A stretch of DNA of 64,000 nt from G963668605 sp963793625 (GCA_963793625.1 CAWCAT010000037.1:744001-808000), one strand, 5' to 3'. Positions 26,737-36,629 are shown, counted from the stretch's first letter. The notes: generated by a model not told the origin, from the letters alone. Numbers and translations are program-made.

Positions 26737-29281
26737 ATTCGAGTGCCTCCACCAACGATCCGCGCACTGCCGACTCGGCCGGTCCCAAAGCCGAAACAAA
26801 TGCCGAGACCAGGATTACAGGAATCAGCACGGCCGCAATTTCGATCGGGTATTCGTAGTGCAATCGGAATCCGCCAACGTGCTGCCGCACCAGCGTAAGG
26901 CTGTAATAGAGATTCAGCGCGCCGAAGCCGAGCCCCAGAATTAGACCGATCACCCCAATGGCCGACGCCTCCATCCAGATGGTGCGCCGGATCTGGCGGC
27001 GCAATCCACCAACGGCCTGCAGCACGCCCAACTCGCGACGGCGATCCGTAATCGAGACGGTCAGCGTGTTCACAATTCCGAGAATCGCAACCAGCACCGC
27101 GACGCCAAGTTGAATGTACGTGAGGCCGAACCACTGGTTCGTGATATCCAGAATGAACGAGCGCAATTGATGATTCGTGAAAACGAACAGACGCTGCTCC
27201 GCGCCGAACTTTTCAAGAATGCGCCGCTTCACATCCGTTTCCGATGCTCCCTTTTTCAAGTACACGCGGAAGACATTCACGGAGGGGTCGTTCCAATACT
27301 TGAGATACACGGAGCGGTCCAGAAGGATGCTGCCTTGCTGGTCGGAATAGTCGACCGTGATGCCCACGATTGGCAGGCGCAGCACGCCATTCGGCGCAGG
27401 AATTTCGATCGTGTCGCCGAGCTTGAGTTTGCGCATGATCGCGAGGTTATCGGATGCGATCACACCTTTGCCCTCAGCGGCCAATCGATACATCGTACGC
27501 TCGTCGCCCGCGATCGGTTTGCGCCGAACACGCCGCGCCATGCTTTCAATTTCTACCGCCACCAGCATGATGGGAGTTCCACCATAGAGCACGCGCGGAC
27601 TGCGCACCATCTGCACTTCATCGACACCTTCCACCTGGCGCAGTCCGGCGTTCAACTCTGGTGAAAAGCGGAAACTTCGCGTTGTAAAAGTGTCGGACGT
27701 GCTCACAAACAGATCCGGATTCAGTGCGGAATCTACCCACTCGACAATCGAACTGAAACTGGAGCGCGCGATACCGGCGAAGCCGATGGCCAATGCGAGC
27801 GAGAGCATCAGCGCGGCCACTGTGGCAGAAGTGCGGCGCGGCGATTGAATCAGACTGTCGGCCGCGAGTGCGCCTTCCACCGGTCGTATCCAGCGCATCA
27901 CCGGACGCAACATTCGCGCGAGCCACAATGCCATCGCAGGTGCGAGTAACAGCGCCGCGACAATCAACAACACGTACCCTGTGTAGAACACGATGGGAAC
28001 CTGGGCGAACAGCAGCGACGCGGCAGCAATACAGGCGCACACAATCGCAAGAATCCCTCGCACGCGACTCTCGCCTGCGGAGAGCACCTGATAGCGACCC
28101 TTCTGCAGGGCCCGCACCGGATCAACCCGCGCCGCATTGCGCGCCGGAATCCAGGCCGCGATAACGCTGGTCACGATCCCGATCAACATCGCGCCAGCCA
28201 GCAGTTTCGGCTGTGTCGAAAGCTCTTCCGCCTTCTGCGCGACTCCGTAAACTTGTCCGAGCAATCCGCTGACGTACGCCGCGATTCCGCGCGCGAGCAG
28301 GATGCCAAAGAGCACCCCACGATGGATCCGAATACACCCGCGATGGCGCCCTCTGCCAGGAAGAGCGAACGAATCTGGGTTTGCGTGGCGCCCAGCGCGC
28401 GCACGATGCCAATTTCCGAACGGCGCTGCGTAACCGCAATCGCGAAAGAGTTGTAGATGATGAACATCCCGATCAACAGCGCGAAGATGCTGGAGAAGTT
28501 GATCGATATGGAAAAATTCCGTGCCATTTCCTCGAAGTGCTGCCCGCGCGCAGATGGCGGTTCCACCTCGTACCCTGAGCCGAGCAATGCTTGAATCCGG
28601 CTCTTCACATCGTCAACCGAAACGCCCTCATTTACTGCCAGGTCAATGTGATCGAAACGCAGACCGCGCCCGAAAACCTTCTGCGCGGAATACACATCCA
28701 TCACCGCGAGATTGCCGCCGAACGCGCTGCTCAGCCCGCCGGCCTTCATGATGCCGCGTACGGTGAACTGCTTTTCGCCATCCATGGTGCGCATCTTCAA
28801 TTTGCTGTTGATGTGCAGACCGGTGGCCTGCGCGAACGGACGCGTCACGATCAGCGAATCGGGTTGGGCAAGAAAAACGAGCGGGTCTTCCATGACCTCT
28901 TCGTCGCCGTTTTCCAGATCGTAATCGCGCAGACTGCGGTCGCCGAGCATGTCGACGCCAAGAATCAGCAGATTGCCTTGCCCTGGTATTCCCGAATCGA
29001 CGACGGCTTCGATCACCGGAACGGCAACGCGCACACCCGGCACGCTCTGCACCTTCTCGAGCACGCTCTTCATCGAAGCCCGTATCGCCCGCGGAAACCT
29101 GCAACTGAGTCGCGCCGGCGATCCTGTCGACCGTGTGTTCGAAGCCCTTCAACACCGATTGATTGGCCGTGTGCATGCCCACGAAGACCGCGACGCCGAG
29201 CACGATGCCTACGGTCGTGAGCAAGGATCGCAGCAAGTGCTTGCGCACGTACGGCAAAGTCAGCAGGAACAGCAGCCTCAT
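26729..29281 (-). CDS. FtsX-family ABC permease, full-length duplicated type, two frame breaks
   Basis: This permease has about 850 residues with two FtsX modules: an N-terminal helix (LLRSLLTTVGIVLGVAVFVGM), a periplasmic domain, four central helices around RSEIGIVRALGATQTQ, a second periplasmic domain and C-terminal helices around LGVLQAVGGLRRQIRR. Frame breaks near 29080 (GDTGFDE to SVLEKVQS, one extra base) and 28320 (GVFGSIVG to VLFGILLARG, one G missing from a G run) compensate each other, so first and last parts share one frame. Sequencing indels are likely. Start overlaps the ATPase stop by four bases. It resembles LolCE-like or YbbP-like exporters. Confidence 0.75.
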
Positions 29282-29952
29282 CGGCGCACATCCTCAACGA
29301 TCTGCCCGTCACGCAAAACAACACTGCGCGGACAGCTATCGGCGACGGTTTTATCGTGGGTCACCATCAGGACCGTAGCGCCAAGCCGTTGATGCAGGTC
29401 CTGAATAAGATTCAGAATCTCCGCGCCGGTATGCGTGTCGAGATTGCCCGTCGGCTCATCGGCCAGCAGAATCGGAGGATAGATCGAGAGCGCACGTGCG
29501 ATCGCAACCCGCTGCCGTTCGCCACCGGAGAGCTCTTCTGGCAGGTGCTCCAAACGATGACCAAGATGGACGAGCGCCAGCAACTCACGCGCGCGGTCAT
29601 CGATCTTCTTGCGAGCCCAACCGCGCAAATGCAGCGGAAGCGATACGTTTTCCAGACAGCTCAGCGTCGGCAGCAGGTTGAAAAACTGGAAAATGAAACC
29701 GATCTTGTCGCGGCGCACGCGCGTGAGTTCGTCATCGGAAATGCCGCTCAGCAACGCGCCGTCAATGCGCAGGCTACCGCTCGTCGGAGTGTCAAGCCCG
29801 CCAATCAGATTGAGCAATGTAGATTTGCCCGAACCCGAAGGCCCAACAATCGACACCATCTCGCCACGCTCGATTTTGAGGCTGACGTTTTCAAGTGCCG
29901 TGACCTGACGCTTACCGTCAAATCGCTTGGAAACCTGCGTGAGTTCAATCAT
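29278..29952 (-). CDS. LolD-like ABC ATPase
   Basis: This 224-residue ATPase shows Walker A GPSGSGKST (about 38-46), signature LSGGERQRVAIARA, Walker B ILLADEPTGNLD and switch VTHD. It is the first gene of the operon and is coupled to the large FtsX-type permease by an ATGA overlap. Together with the LolA-like carrier and outer-membrane barrel it would make a trans-envelope route for a hydrophobic substrate; the substrate itself is unknown. Separate from, and not adjacent to, the MacAB-like exporter at 15578-19996. Confidence 0.9.
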   Translation of the reverse strand: MIELTQVSKRFDGKRQVTALENVSLKIERGEMVSIVGPSGSGKSTLLNLIGGLDTPTSGSLRIDGALLSGISDDELTRVRRDKIGFIFQFFNLLPTLSCLENVSLPLHLRGWARKKIDDRARELLALVHLGHRLEHLPEELSGGERQRVAIARALSIYPPILLADEPTGNLDTHTGAEILNLIQDLHQRLGATVLMVTHDKTVADSCPRSVVLRDGQIVEDVRR

Positions 29953-29997
29953 CCGTTTAATTTGATGTTAACCCGACGCAGTTCGCGCTAATTCCAT

Positions 29998-32345
29998 TTA
30001 TACATTCACCAGCACGACAGGCTCACTGACCAGTGTGTCTGCCACCCGCGCCGGGTCCGTTAGCTTCTCACTCCAGAGCAGGTCGAACTGAAACTCCATC
30101 TCGCCGTGGCTGTTGGCGACAAAGTTCGTGTGCCAGCAGTTGTCGAAAACCATCGCCATCAGCCGGTGCGTGTCGGCAGGTTGCTGCGTGTGACGCTCGA
30201 CAGTGTGCGGACCGCCTACGCTGACCAGCGGAGCATCGCGACTGACCCACAGCCAATCGCCGTCGGGCGTGTTGTAGTGCGCCCAGCCATCGATGGCGAA
30301 GTAGTCGCGGCAACTGCCTTCGAGTTGATCGCGATAAGGCACGAACGGCACGCCGCCATTAGAGAACTTCGGCAGTGTTCCTTCCACTGGAAAAGCAGAG
30401 TTGATGTAGAGGACTTCCGGGGCTATCGAAGAGACGCGCTCAAAACGCAGCGTCAGCCGGGCGCGTGGTTCCCGTTTCCAGACCTCCAGAACACGCACGG
30501 CTTTTTCGAGGCGCGGATGATTGATCGGCTGGCGAAACACAAGAGTATTCGGATTGTCTTCGAGCGCGGCGTTGCCGTAACTCGCACTCACCTGCTCGAA
30601 TGCGCGCTTGCGCATTTCCTCACGCTTGGCCGCGTCCGCAGTCTTGTGCATTTGCGCGATAGTTCCGCGATTCGCGGGCGGCTTCGTAATCATCGCAACA
30701 AAATCGCCCGTCCCGCGATTAAAGAGGGGCTTCTTCATGGAAGGCCACGCGATTGCTGAAGGCCAGCCGTTCGCGTCGCTCTCGATTGCTGGTCGAGGCG
30801 CGGCCGACAGCAGGCTCCAGTTTCTGCGCATTCAGCCGCAGCGCCAGAGTGGAAGCGGGCGACAAGATCCCGCACCCAGAATCTGACCGTTCGTTTTCCG
30901 TCCACGAATTCCAGCGGCAATTTGCTCGTTGAATTTTGCAGCGAGGCAAACTCCCCGCGCAGTCCGGCGGCAGGAAACGCAACCCAACCCGTGTATGGCG
31001 TGCGCGCAGTATTCGTGACATAGACGCCCGCGGGTTGATCCGCAAGCCGGGTTCGCACGCGATCGGAAAGCAGCAATTCCGCATGCGCCATGGGACGGTA
31101 GGCCAGCAGGCTCTTCTCCGTATATTGACCGATGGTGTCCAGACCATCGGGCTTGCCGATGCTGACGTTGGCGCCCCACGTATGTTCATCGAACAGGCAA
31201 AGGTCTTTCAGAATCGCTTGCAGTCTCGTGCGATGCGCCGCGTTCATGTCGCCCCAAACTGGCGACAGTGCCGCGCTGACGTAGCGTTTGGCGAAGCGAC
31301 TGGCAGCCACCTCGCGCGGTCCTGACGCATCCCCGTTGGCCCACCAGTCGGTCCACTCACCTTCGCGAGTGGGAACGGTTGCCCCTACCAGTCGCTCCAT
31401 TTCGTGTACCGCAACCGTGGAAGTGACAAGCCGCAACACCGGCTGCAAACCAAGTTTGTTCCAGGCTTCCACAAACGCTGGCAGCGGCGGAAAGGGCGGA
31501 TCGTTGTCATAGCGCCACTGATTCGTGAACGAGAGAATCAGTCGCTCGAACGGATAGCCCCCGGCTTCGAGACCATCCAGGCGCTTGCGCATCTGCGCTG
31601 CAGCGGCGCGCAATGACGCTTCGTCGGTGCGGAGAAAGTCACCGGCGCGCGGCGCACGCTGGGTCGTGTCCGCACCCTTAGGTTGACCATGTATCCAGTT
31701 CTTCGGCTCGAAGAACGAGTAGGCCGTGCCGTAGTGATCGCCCAGCCAGACGAACAGCTTTCTGCCGTCGGGCATCTTCCACCAGAACGCGGTTGGGCGC
31801 TGGAACGGAGGCCCGCCGCTGTCTGCGTTGATCCCCATCAGCAGATGCTTGATACCGCGATCGAGCAACCGGATGGCGCCCGCGCGCGGAAAGCCGTTCA
31901 CATCATTCTGCATCGCGACCTGCGGATTCAGATCGCGCCAGAGCGAATCCGGAATCCACTGGAACGCCTGATTCCATTGCTCCGCGTTCATGAACGGCGC
32001 TTGATTGAATGGCAGCGCCATGATGTCCATCTGCCCCGCGCGTAGCGCTCGCAATAGCTCGGCGCGACGAGTCGCGCTGGCGGCCTTCCACCAGTCGTCG
32101 ACAGTCAGCATGGCTTCGCACGTCCAGCGGAAACGCCGGTCCTTCAGGCACGAGTCCAGTGCCGTGTCCAGAAAGCGCATCTGCAATTCGCGAGTTACTG
32201 AAGGCAGGTCGGTGAACCCGACATCGGTGTGCGAGTGATGAATGATATCGATTTGTCTGATCCGCGTTGCATTTGCGGCGAAATGCGGCGTGGAGAGCAG
32301 AGGCGCGCTCAACGCGCTCTTTAGGACAGATCTGCGGGTTTGCAT
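29998..32345 (-). CDS. GH38-like (DUF5054) glycosidase, Tat-exported, frameshifted
   Basis: A Tat-type leader (TRRSVLKSALSA) precedes an N-terminal alpha-mannosidase-like domain. HHSHTDVGFTD near residues 36-46 holds the His/Asp metal ligands, and QNDVNGFPRAGAIRLLDRG and NADSGGPPFQRP are further family landmarks. The C-terminal beta domain continues in another frame (ESDANGWPSAIAWPSMKKPL onwards). Between about 30810 and 30880 the frame changes twice: VRDL shifts to SPASTLALRLNAQKLEPA, then to APRPAIESDANGW. The breaks look like two one-base errors, so the gene may be intact in the organism. The substrate is probably an alpha-mannoside or related glycan. Confidence 0.65.
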
Positions 32346-32378
32346 CGGATAGCCAGATGAAGTATATCGCTGGAGTGA

Positions 32379-32714
32379 TCAGCGTGCGAAAAAGATCTCG
32401 TCAATTTTGGCCGCGAGAATAAAATCGTTTTCACTGAGCCCGTCGATCTTGTGTGTGTAGATCTCAATGTCGACCTTGCCCCAGGAGAGGCACAAATTCG
32501 GATGGTGGCCCTCCTCCTCGGCGACAGCACCGATGCGATCAACGAAGTTAAGGGCGGATTTGAAATCCGGGAACAAGAAGGATTTGGCAAGATGATGGTC
32601 AGCGATCAGCTTCCAGAAAGGCAGTCCTTCCCGCAGCGTATCCAGGGCTGGACCTGAAAGCGGAGGGACCCCGCCCCGGCAGGGCGTGCAGTGTTTGCGA
32701 GCCAGTTCAGTCAT
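32379..32714 (-). CDS. phhB: Pterin-4a-carbinolamine dehydratase
   Basis: This 111-residue cytoplasmic enzyme dehydrates 4a-hydroxytetrahydrobiopterin, recycling the cofactor of aromatic amino acid hydroxylases; some members instead serve molybdopterin metabolism. The active-site segment EEGHHPNLCLSWGKVDIEI and the end THKIDGLSENDFILAAKID are diagnostic, as is the Cys/Gly N-terminus CTPCRGGVPPL. ATG 32714 overlaps the Rieske stop by eight bases. No hydroxylase is present in the window, so its role here may lie elsewhere. Confidence 0.92.
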   Translation of the reverse strand: MTELARKHCTPCRGGVPPLSGPALDTLREGLPFWKLIADHHLAKSFLFPDFKSALNFVDRIGAVAEEEGHHPNLCLSWGKVDIEIYTHKIDGLSENDFILAAKIDEIFFAR

Positions 32715-33054
32715 CGAGGTTCACCCATATTTCCTGATTTCTCACTTCAACCTGATACGTCCGCAGCGGACGTAATTGCGCCTGCAGTTGAGGCATGTCC
32801 GAAGGATAGACGTTGCGTGGAAAATGGTTTTCGCCCGTGCGGATGTCGTACTGAAAATGATGCCACGGGCAATCCACAAGAGCTCCAATCAGGGTGGCGC
32901 CTTCCAGCGGGTTGTTGCGATGTGGGCAGATCCCATGCACCGCGAAGAACTGCCCTTCCACATTCGCGATCAGAATTGGTTTCGATTCAGGGCAAAAGTA
33001 TGCCGTGCGGCCAGGCGGAATCTCGTCCGCCCGGCCCAGTCGAACTAAAGGCAC
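32707..33054 (-). CDS. Rieske [2Fe-2S] ferredoxin
   Basis: This 115-residue single-domain Rieske protein has cluster ligands in CPHRNN and CPWHHFQYD, spaced as in soluble ferredoxins of dioxygenase or nitrite-reductase-small-subunit type. There is no membrane anchor or signal, so it acts in the cytoplasm. A longer upstream frame overlaps the ferritin gene; GTG 33054, two bases after that gene's stop and following GGTGG, is the better start. It is coupled to the Dps-like gene upstream and phhB downstream, so an electron-donor role for the ferritin or an oxygenase is conceivable. Confidence 0.85.
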   Translation of the reverse strand: MPLVRLGRADEIPPGRTAYFCPESKPILIANVEGQFFAVHGICPHRNNPLEGATLIGALVDCPWHHFQYDIRTGENHFPRNVYPSDMPQLQAQLRPLRTYQVEVRNQEIWVNLDD

Positions 33055-33056
33055 TG

Positions 33057-33626
33057 TTAGCCACCAAAATCCGCTGACATGAATCGGCGCACGTATGGGG
33101 AGGTTCCCGGAGCGCCGCGGCGGAAGTGACCGGACGGCCCTTCGCTGAGATATTCGGAAAACCATGACTCGTGCTCGACTTCCTCATTCAGGATGGCGAG
33201 AGCCAGTTCGTACGTGCGGTGATCTTTTCCAACTGTGAAGTTGCAGATGTCGGTGTATGTTCGTACCGCGCATCGCTCAGCCTCAACCAGTACGTTCAAC
33301 ATGGCATTCATGTCGCGCGGATTCGCCGGAAGGAAGGCATCGGGACATCCGGCGATATCGGCAAACTGACGGATGTCGCGGGGAAGTGCTCCGCCGAGTT
33401 CGTAGATGCGCGGCGTAAGTGCTTCGAAGTGGTTTCGATCTTCAATGCGGGCGTCTTCGATAATCTCTTTCAGACCCTCTCCCTCGAATCCAATTGAATT
33501 CACTCGAAGGATGGTGTAGTAGTAAAACGTGGTGAATTCGGCGCCCGCCGCACGCACCAGTTTATCCAGCAGGACATTCACATCAATGCCCGCTTGCTCA
33601 ACCATTTGCCTGGCTACTTTTGGCAT
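33057..33626 (-). CDS. Dps-like (DPSL) ferritin-family protein
   Basis: This 189-residue four-helix-bundle protein has EFTTFYYYTILR, ARIEDRNHFEAL and EEVEHESWF supplying the carboxylate and histidine di-iron ligands. The pattern matches the Dps-like/bacterioferritin-like proteins of archaea and some bacteria that oxidise iron with peroxide and protect DNA. ATG 33626 follows AAAGGAGAA and lies 29 bases inside the upstream fur-like gene, a strong sign of translational coupling. Regulation by that Fur/PerR-like protein and function in oxidative stress are inferred. Confidence 0.8.
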   Translation of the reverse strand: MPKVARQMVEQAGIDVNVLLDKLVRAAGAEFTTFYYYTILRVNSIGFEGEGLKEIIEDARIEDRNHFEALTPRIYELGGALPRDIRQFADIAGCPDAFLPANPRDMNAMLNVLVEAERCAVRTYTDICNFTVGKDHRTYELALAILNEEVEHESWFSEYLSEGPSGHFRRGAPGTSPYVRRFMSADFGG

Positions 33627-34083
33627 GAACAGTTCTCCTTTTTTGGTTTTTCAGTGCACAGTCGGAGCAAAGGCCCAGAATCTCGTAGCGTTCGACCTGG
33701 AATCCGGCAGGCAGGCCTTTTCGAAAGCGGATTGGTTCGATATCGTCGGCCGGAATGTCCAGAATCGATTGGCAGGTACGGCAGACTAGATGGTGATGAT
33801 CTGTGAGGTTTGGATCCAGCCGGTACGACTCGTGGAGTGGTGTGACTTCCTCCAGGATCCCGTACTTTTTGAAAATTTTAACGTTGCGGTAAACGGTCGC
33901 TAGCGAAATCGCTGGAATCTCGCTTTTTACCTTTTCGTAGAGTGCTTCAGGGCTAAGGTGCTCGTCAGATTCCGCGAGTGCACGGTAGAGCACTTGCCGC
34001 TGGTGCGTATTGGCTAATCCGCACTCGGCGCACCGGCTTCGGAAGAACTCCATGCGGCTTCTCAATCTAGCTGCGGAGCTCAT
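33598..34083 (-). CDS. Fur/PerR-family metalloregulator
   Basis: This 161-residue repressor has a winged helix around LSPEALYEKVKSEIPAISLATVYRNV and the family hinge DHHHLVCRTC. Two CxxC pairs (CRTC and CSDC) would hold the structural zinc, as in PerR and Fur. It is probably a peroxide or iron sensor because the next gene is a Dps-like ferritin. ATG 34083 is preceded by GAGGAG. A repeated TCCTCAGGACA motif lies over and just upstream of this ribosome binding site and may be its operator. Confidence 0.85.
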   Translation of the reverse strand: MSSAARLRSRMEFFRSRCAECGLANTHQRQVLYRALAESDEHLSPEALYEKVKSEIPAISLATVYRNVKIFKKYGILEEVTPLHESYRLDPNLTDHHHLVCRTCQSILDIPADDIEPIRFRKGLPAGFQVERYEILGLCSDCALKNQKRRTVHAKSSQANG

Positions 34084-34090
34084 TACGCTC

Positions 34091-34122
34091 TCCTCAGGAC
34101 AAATCCTAGCTTCCTCAGGACA
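34091..34122. promoter_or_regulatory. Direct repeat TCCTCAGGACA upstream of the Fur-like gene
   Basis: Two identical eleven-base copies lie at 34091-34101 and 34112-34122, exactly 21 bases (two helical turns) apart, with a partial copy (AATCCTAG) between. Each copy is a near-palindrome TCCT-C-AGGA. The first covers the Shine-Dalgarno of the Fur-like gene. Spacing suggests an operator for a dimeric regulator; it does not resemble the AT-rich Fur/PerR boxes of model bacteria. Confidence 0.4.
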
Positions 34123-34230
34123 CGCTTAATTTAAGGCAAGTGTTGCGCCTCTGTCAATGATTTTCCTTTGATAATCTCTACCAACATGCGGGCTGGATTT
34201 TTGCCTAGACTTATGGTCAAAGGGGGGCAT

Positions 34231-34524
34231 ATGGGCGAGGCAATCAGGTTCGTGAAAGCACACCGCCTGATTCGGCGGCATTTCCTCATAGCTGATCTCG
34301 AAGCTGGGTTCGCGCTGGTTCGCGCGGCGGGCAATGCCTATCGTAACGGTGAGCGACAGGATGCATGCCGGCAGATCGATGACGCCCGGAATCTTATCGA
34401 GGACAGTTACAATTTTTTGGCAGGTCTGAGCGAGGGTGAACTGAATCAGTTTGCGGCCAGGCGGGACGAACTGAAGCGTGCTGTCAAGGACATGGAGTTC
34501 GTGACCGCCGAGGGCTCTGGTTGA
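34231..34524 (+). CDS. Small helical protein, unknown function
   Basis: This 97-residue, largely alpha-helical, charged protein starts MGEAIRFVKAHRLIRR. ATG 34231 is preceded by AAAGGGGGG. Sequence of the type DLEAGFALVRAAGNAYRNGE with later acidic/basic heptads suggests a helical bundle. I do not recognise a family. It lies 36 bases upstream of the lactate permease gene on the same strand, so cotranscription is possible. An antisense frame covers the same DNA but lacks a plausible start. Confidence 0.5.
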   Translation: MGEAIRFVKAHRLIRRHFLIADLEAGFALVRAAGNAYRNGERQDACRQIDDARNLIEDSYNFLAGLSEGELNQFAARRDELKRAVKDMEFVTAEGSG

Positions 34525-34560
34525 CACGGCCTATCGCCCTTAGATATGACTGTCTGAACC

Positions 34561-36180
34561 ATGTGGCAGCACAACTACACGCCTCTTGCCGGTAGCCTGG
34601 GTGTTTCGGCTATCGTCGCCGCACTTCCGATTTTCGTTTTGTTGTTGTTGCTTGGGGTGCTGCGCAAACCGGCGTGGATGGCCGCGCTTTGCGGACTCGG
34701 CACGGCCACACTGGTCGCTTTATTTGTCTATGGCATGCCCGCTGGCACTGCGCTCAGCGCGATAGGCTACGGTGCGGCGTTCGGGGTATTCCCGATTTGC
34801 TGGATCCTGTTCTGGGCGATCGTGCTCTATCGCCTCACGCTCGAAACGGGCAATTTCGAGATTCTCAAAGACTCGGTTGGGGGGCTCACGGAAGATCGCC
34901 GTGTGCAGGCTCTGCTCATTGCTTTCGCGTTCGGTGCATTCATTGAAGGCGCGGCCGGTTTCGGCGCTCCGGTCGCGGTAGCTGCTGCGATGTTGACCGG
35001 TCTGGGCTTCTCTCCGTTCTACGCTGCTGGAATTTGCCTGCTGGCGAATACGGCTCCCGTGGCATTTGGCTCCATCGGCATCCCGGTGATCACGCTTGCG
35101 GGTATTACAGGACTGCCGCTCTTGGAACTGAGTGCCTGGGTGGGCCGCATCTGCGCTCCCGTATCCGTATTTATCCCGGCTTACTTAATTATGGTGATGG
35201 GCGGTTTCCCTGCTTTGCGCGGCGTGTGGCCGGCGGTGACGGTGTGCGGAATCGCTTTCGCAGGTACCCAATTCGCTGTGTCGAACTACATGGGGCCGGC
35301 GCTGACCGACATCCTGAGTTCATTGGCGGCAATCGGTTCGCTGATGTTGTTGCTGCAGGTCTGGAAGCCGAAGGACAGCTTCCAGCTTGAAGGCGACTAC
35401 ACGGCGCACACACCGAAACGCCATCCAACCAGGCAGGTCATCATAGCCTGGATGCCTTACTTCCTGCTCGTTGTGCTGGTCTTTCTGTGGGGTCAGGACT
35501 GGGTCAAGAAGCCGCTCGAAGCCGCCACGTTTAAATTCTTTTGGCCGGCGCTGCACAACCTGATCGAGCGCGTGCCGCCGGTCGTGGTCAAGCCCGCCCC
35601 TTACGCAGCAACTTACACGCTGAACATTCTGACGGCGTCGGGGACGGCCTGCCTGATTGCGGTCCTGCTATCGGCGCTACTATTGCGCGTGGGACCAGGC
35701 CGTTTGGGCAGGGTAATGCTCACCTCTCTGCGGCAGTTGGCCCTCTCAATTTTGACGATCGCGTCGGTGCTCGGCCTCGCGTTCCTGATGAATTATTCCG
35801 GAGCCACTGCGACGCTCGGACTGGCCTTCGCCGCAACCGGAACGATGTTCCCGTTCTTCAGTGCGCTATTGGGGTGGCTCGGTGTCTTTCTTACCGGAAG
35901 CGATACGTCCGCGAACGCCTTGTTCGGCAACCTGCAGGTGGTCACCGCTGGACGCCTCGGCCTCGACCCGGTATTAATGGCCGCATCGAACTCAAGCGGT
36001 GGCGTGATGGGCAAAATGATCAGCCTGCAGAGCATCGCCGTAGCCGCCGCGGCAACGGGAATGAAGACGTCCGACGAAGCCAAACTGTTCCGCTTCACGC
36101 TTAAGCACAGCGTGATACTCGCAGTTGTCATCGGCCTGATCGTATTCCTCTACTCAGCGTTACAGGGTCACGCCGGGTAG
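34561..36180 (+). CDS. lldP: L-lactate/glycolate permease
   Basis: This 539-residue LctP-family symporter with about 12-14 transmembrane segments imports lactate or glycolate with protons. Family signatures include AFAFGAFIEGAAGFGAPVAV near residue 125 and NTAPVAFGSIGIPV near residue 165, plus FLTGSDTSANALFGNLQ and the end ASNSSGGVMGKMISLQSIA. Length is normal for the family. No lactate dehydrogenase is adjacent. It overlaps the convergent CoA-binding gene by 13 bases. Confidence 0.92.
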   Translation: MWQHNYTPLAGSLGVSAIVAALPIFVLLLLLGVLRKPAWMAALCGLGTATLVALFVYGMPAGTALSAIGYGAAFGVFPICWILFWAIVLYRLTLETGNFEILKDSVGGLTEDRRVQALLIAFAFGAFIEGAAGFGAPVAVAAAMLTGLGFSPFYAAGICLLANTAPVAFGSIGIPVITLAGITGLPLLELSAWVGRICAPVSVFIPAYLIMVMGGFPALRGVWPAVTVCGIAFAGTQFAVSNYMGPALTDILSSLAAIGSLMLLLQVWKPKDSFQLEGDYTAHTPKRHPTRQVIIAWMPYFLLVVLVFLWGQDWVKKPLEAATFKFFWPALHNLIERVPPVVVKPAPYAATYTLNILTASGTACLIAVLLSALLLRVGPGRLGRVMLTSLRQLALSILTIASVLGLAFLMNYSGATATLGLAFAATGTMFPFFSALLGWLGVFLTGSDTSANALFGNLQVVTAGRLGLDPVLMAASNSSGGVMGKMISLQSIAVAAAATGMKTSDEAKLFRFTLKHSVILAVVIGLIVFLYSALQGHAG

Positions 36181-36629
36181 TGTCCGGTCAGCTTCAGCAG
36201 GAAGCCATGGAAATTGTGCGGGAAGCCCGGATTCGGCAGAAACATGAACGGGCAGTGCCCTTCAATTACCTTGATTCCGCGCGACTCACAGAATTCCATT
36301 GCAGTCGGGCTAACTGCGCCGTGTCCGACGGCCCGGTACATCCAAACCACTTCCAAGCCTGCATCGGCACAGTCTTTTACAACAGCCTCGGTCAGCTTGG
36401 GTGGAGTCATTAGCAGGGCGGCCTTCACGTCCGGAACATCCTGCATCCGGGCATAGCAGCGGCGGCCCTCGATCTCCTGCACTGCGGGGTTCACGGGTGA
36501 GACATCGTGTCCACGCTCCACGAGTGTTCGGAACAGCGTCCGGCTGAAATCCTTCGGATTGCGCGACACGCCGACCATCGCGAAGCTTTTCCGTTCCAGG
36601 AATTCATGTATTAGCTGGTTAGTGCTCAC
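36168..36629 (-). CDS. CoA-binding domain protein (YccU-like)
   Basis: This 153-residue single-domain Rossmann protein of the CoA_binding_2 family opens with FAMVGVSRNPKDFSR; PVNPAVQEIEG, ALLMTPPKLTEAVVKDCADA and EGHCPFMFLP follow in the order of the succinyl-CoA synthetase alpha-chain N-terminal domain. Such stand-alone proteins bind CoA or a nucleotide; no enzymatic role is established. GTG 36629 is the start. It is convergent with lldP and divergent from adk. Confidence 0.8.
   Translation of the reverse strand: MSTNQLIHEFLERKSFAMVGVSRNPKDFSRTLFRTLVERGHDVSPVNPAVQEIEGRRCYARMQDVPDVKAALLMTPPKLTEAVVKDCADAGLEVVWMYRAVGHGAVSPTAMEFCESRGIKVIEGHCPFMFLPNPGFPHNFHGFLLKLTGHYPA

Noticed and set aside
34126..34527. 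Minus-strand 133-codon frame opposite the small helical protein
   Set aside because: No ribosome binding site and less coherent composition than the plus-strand frame.
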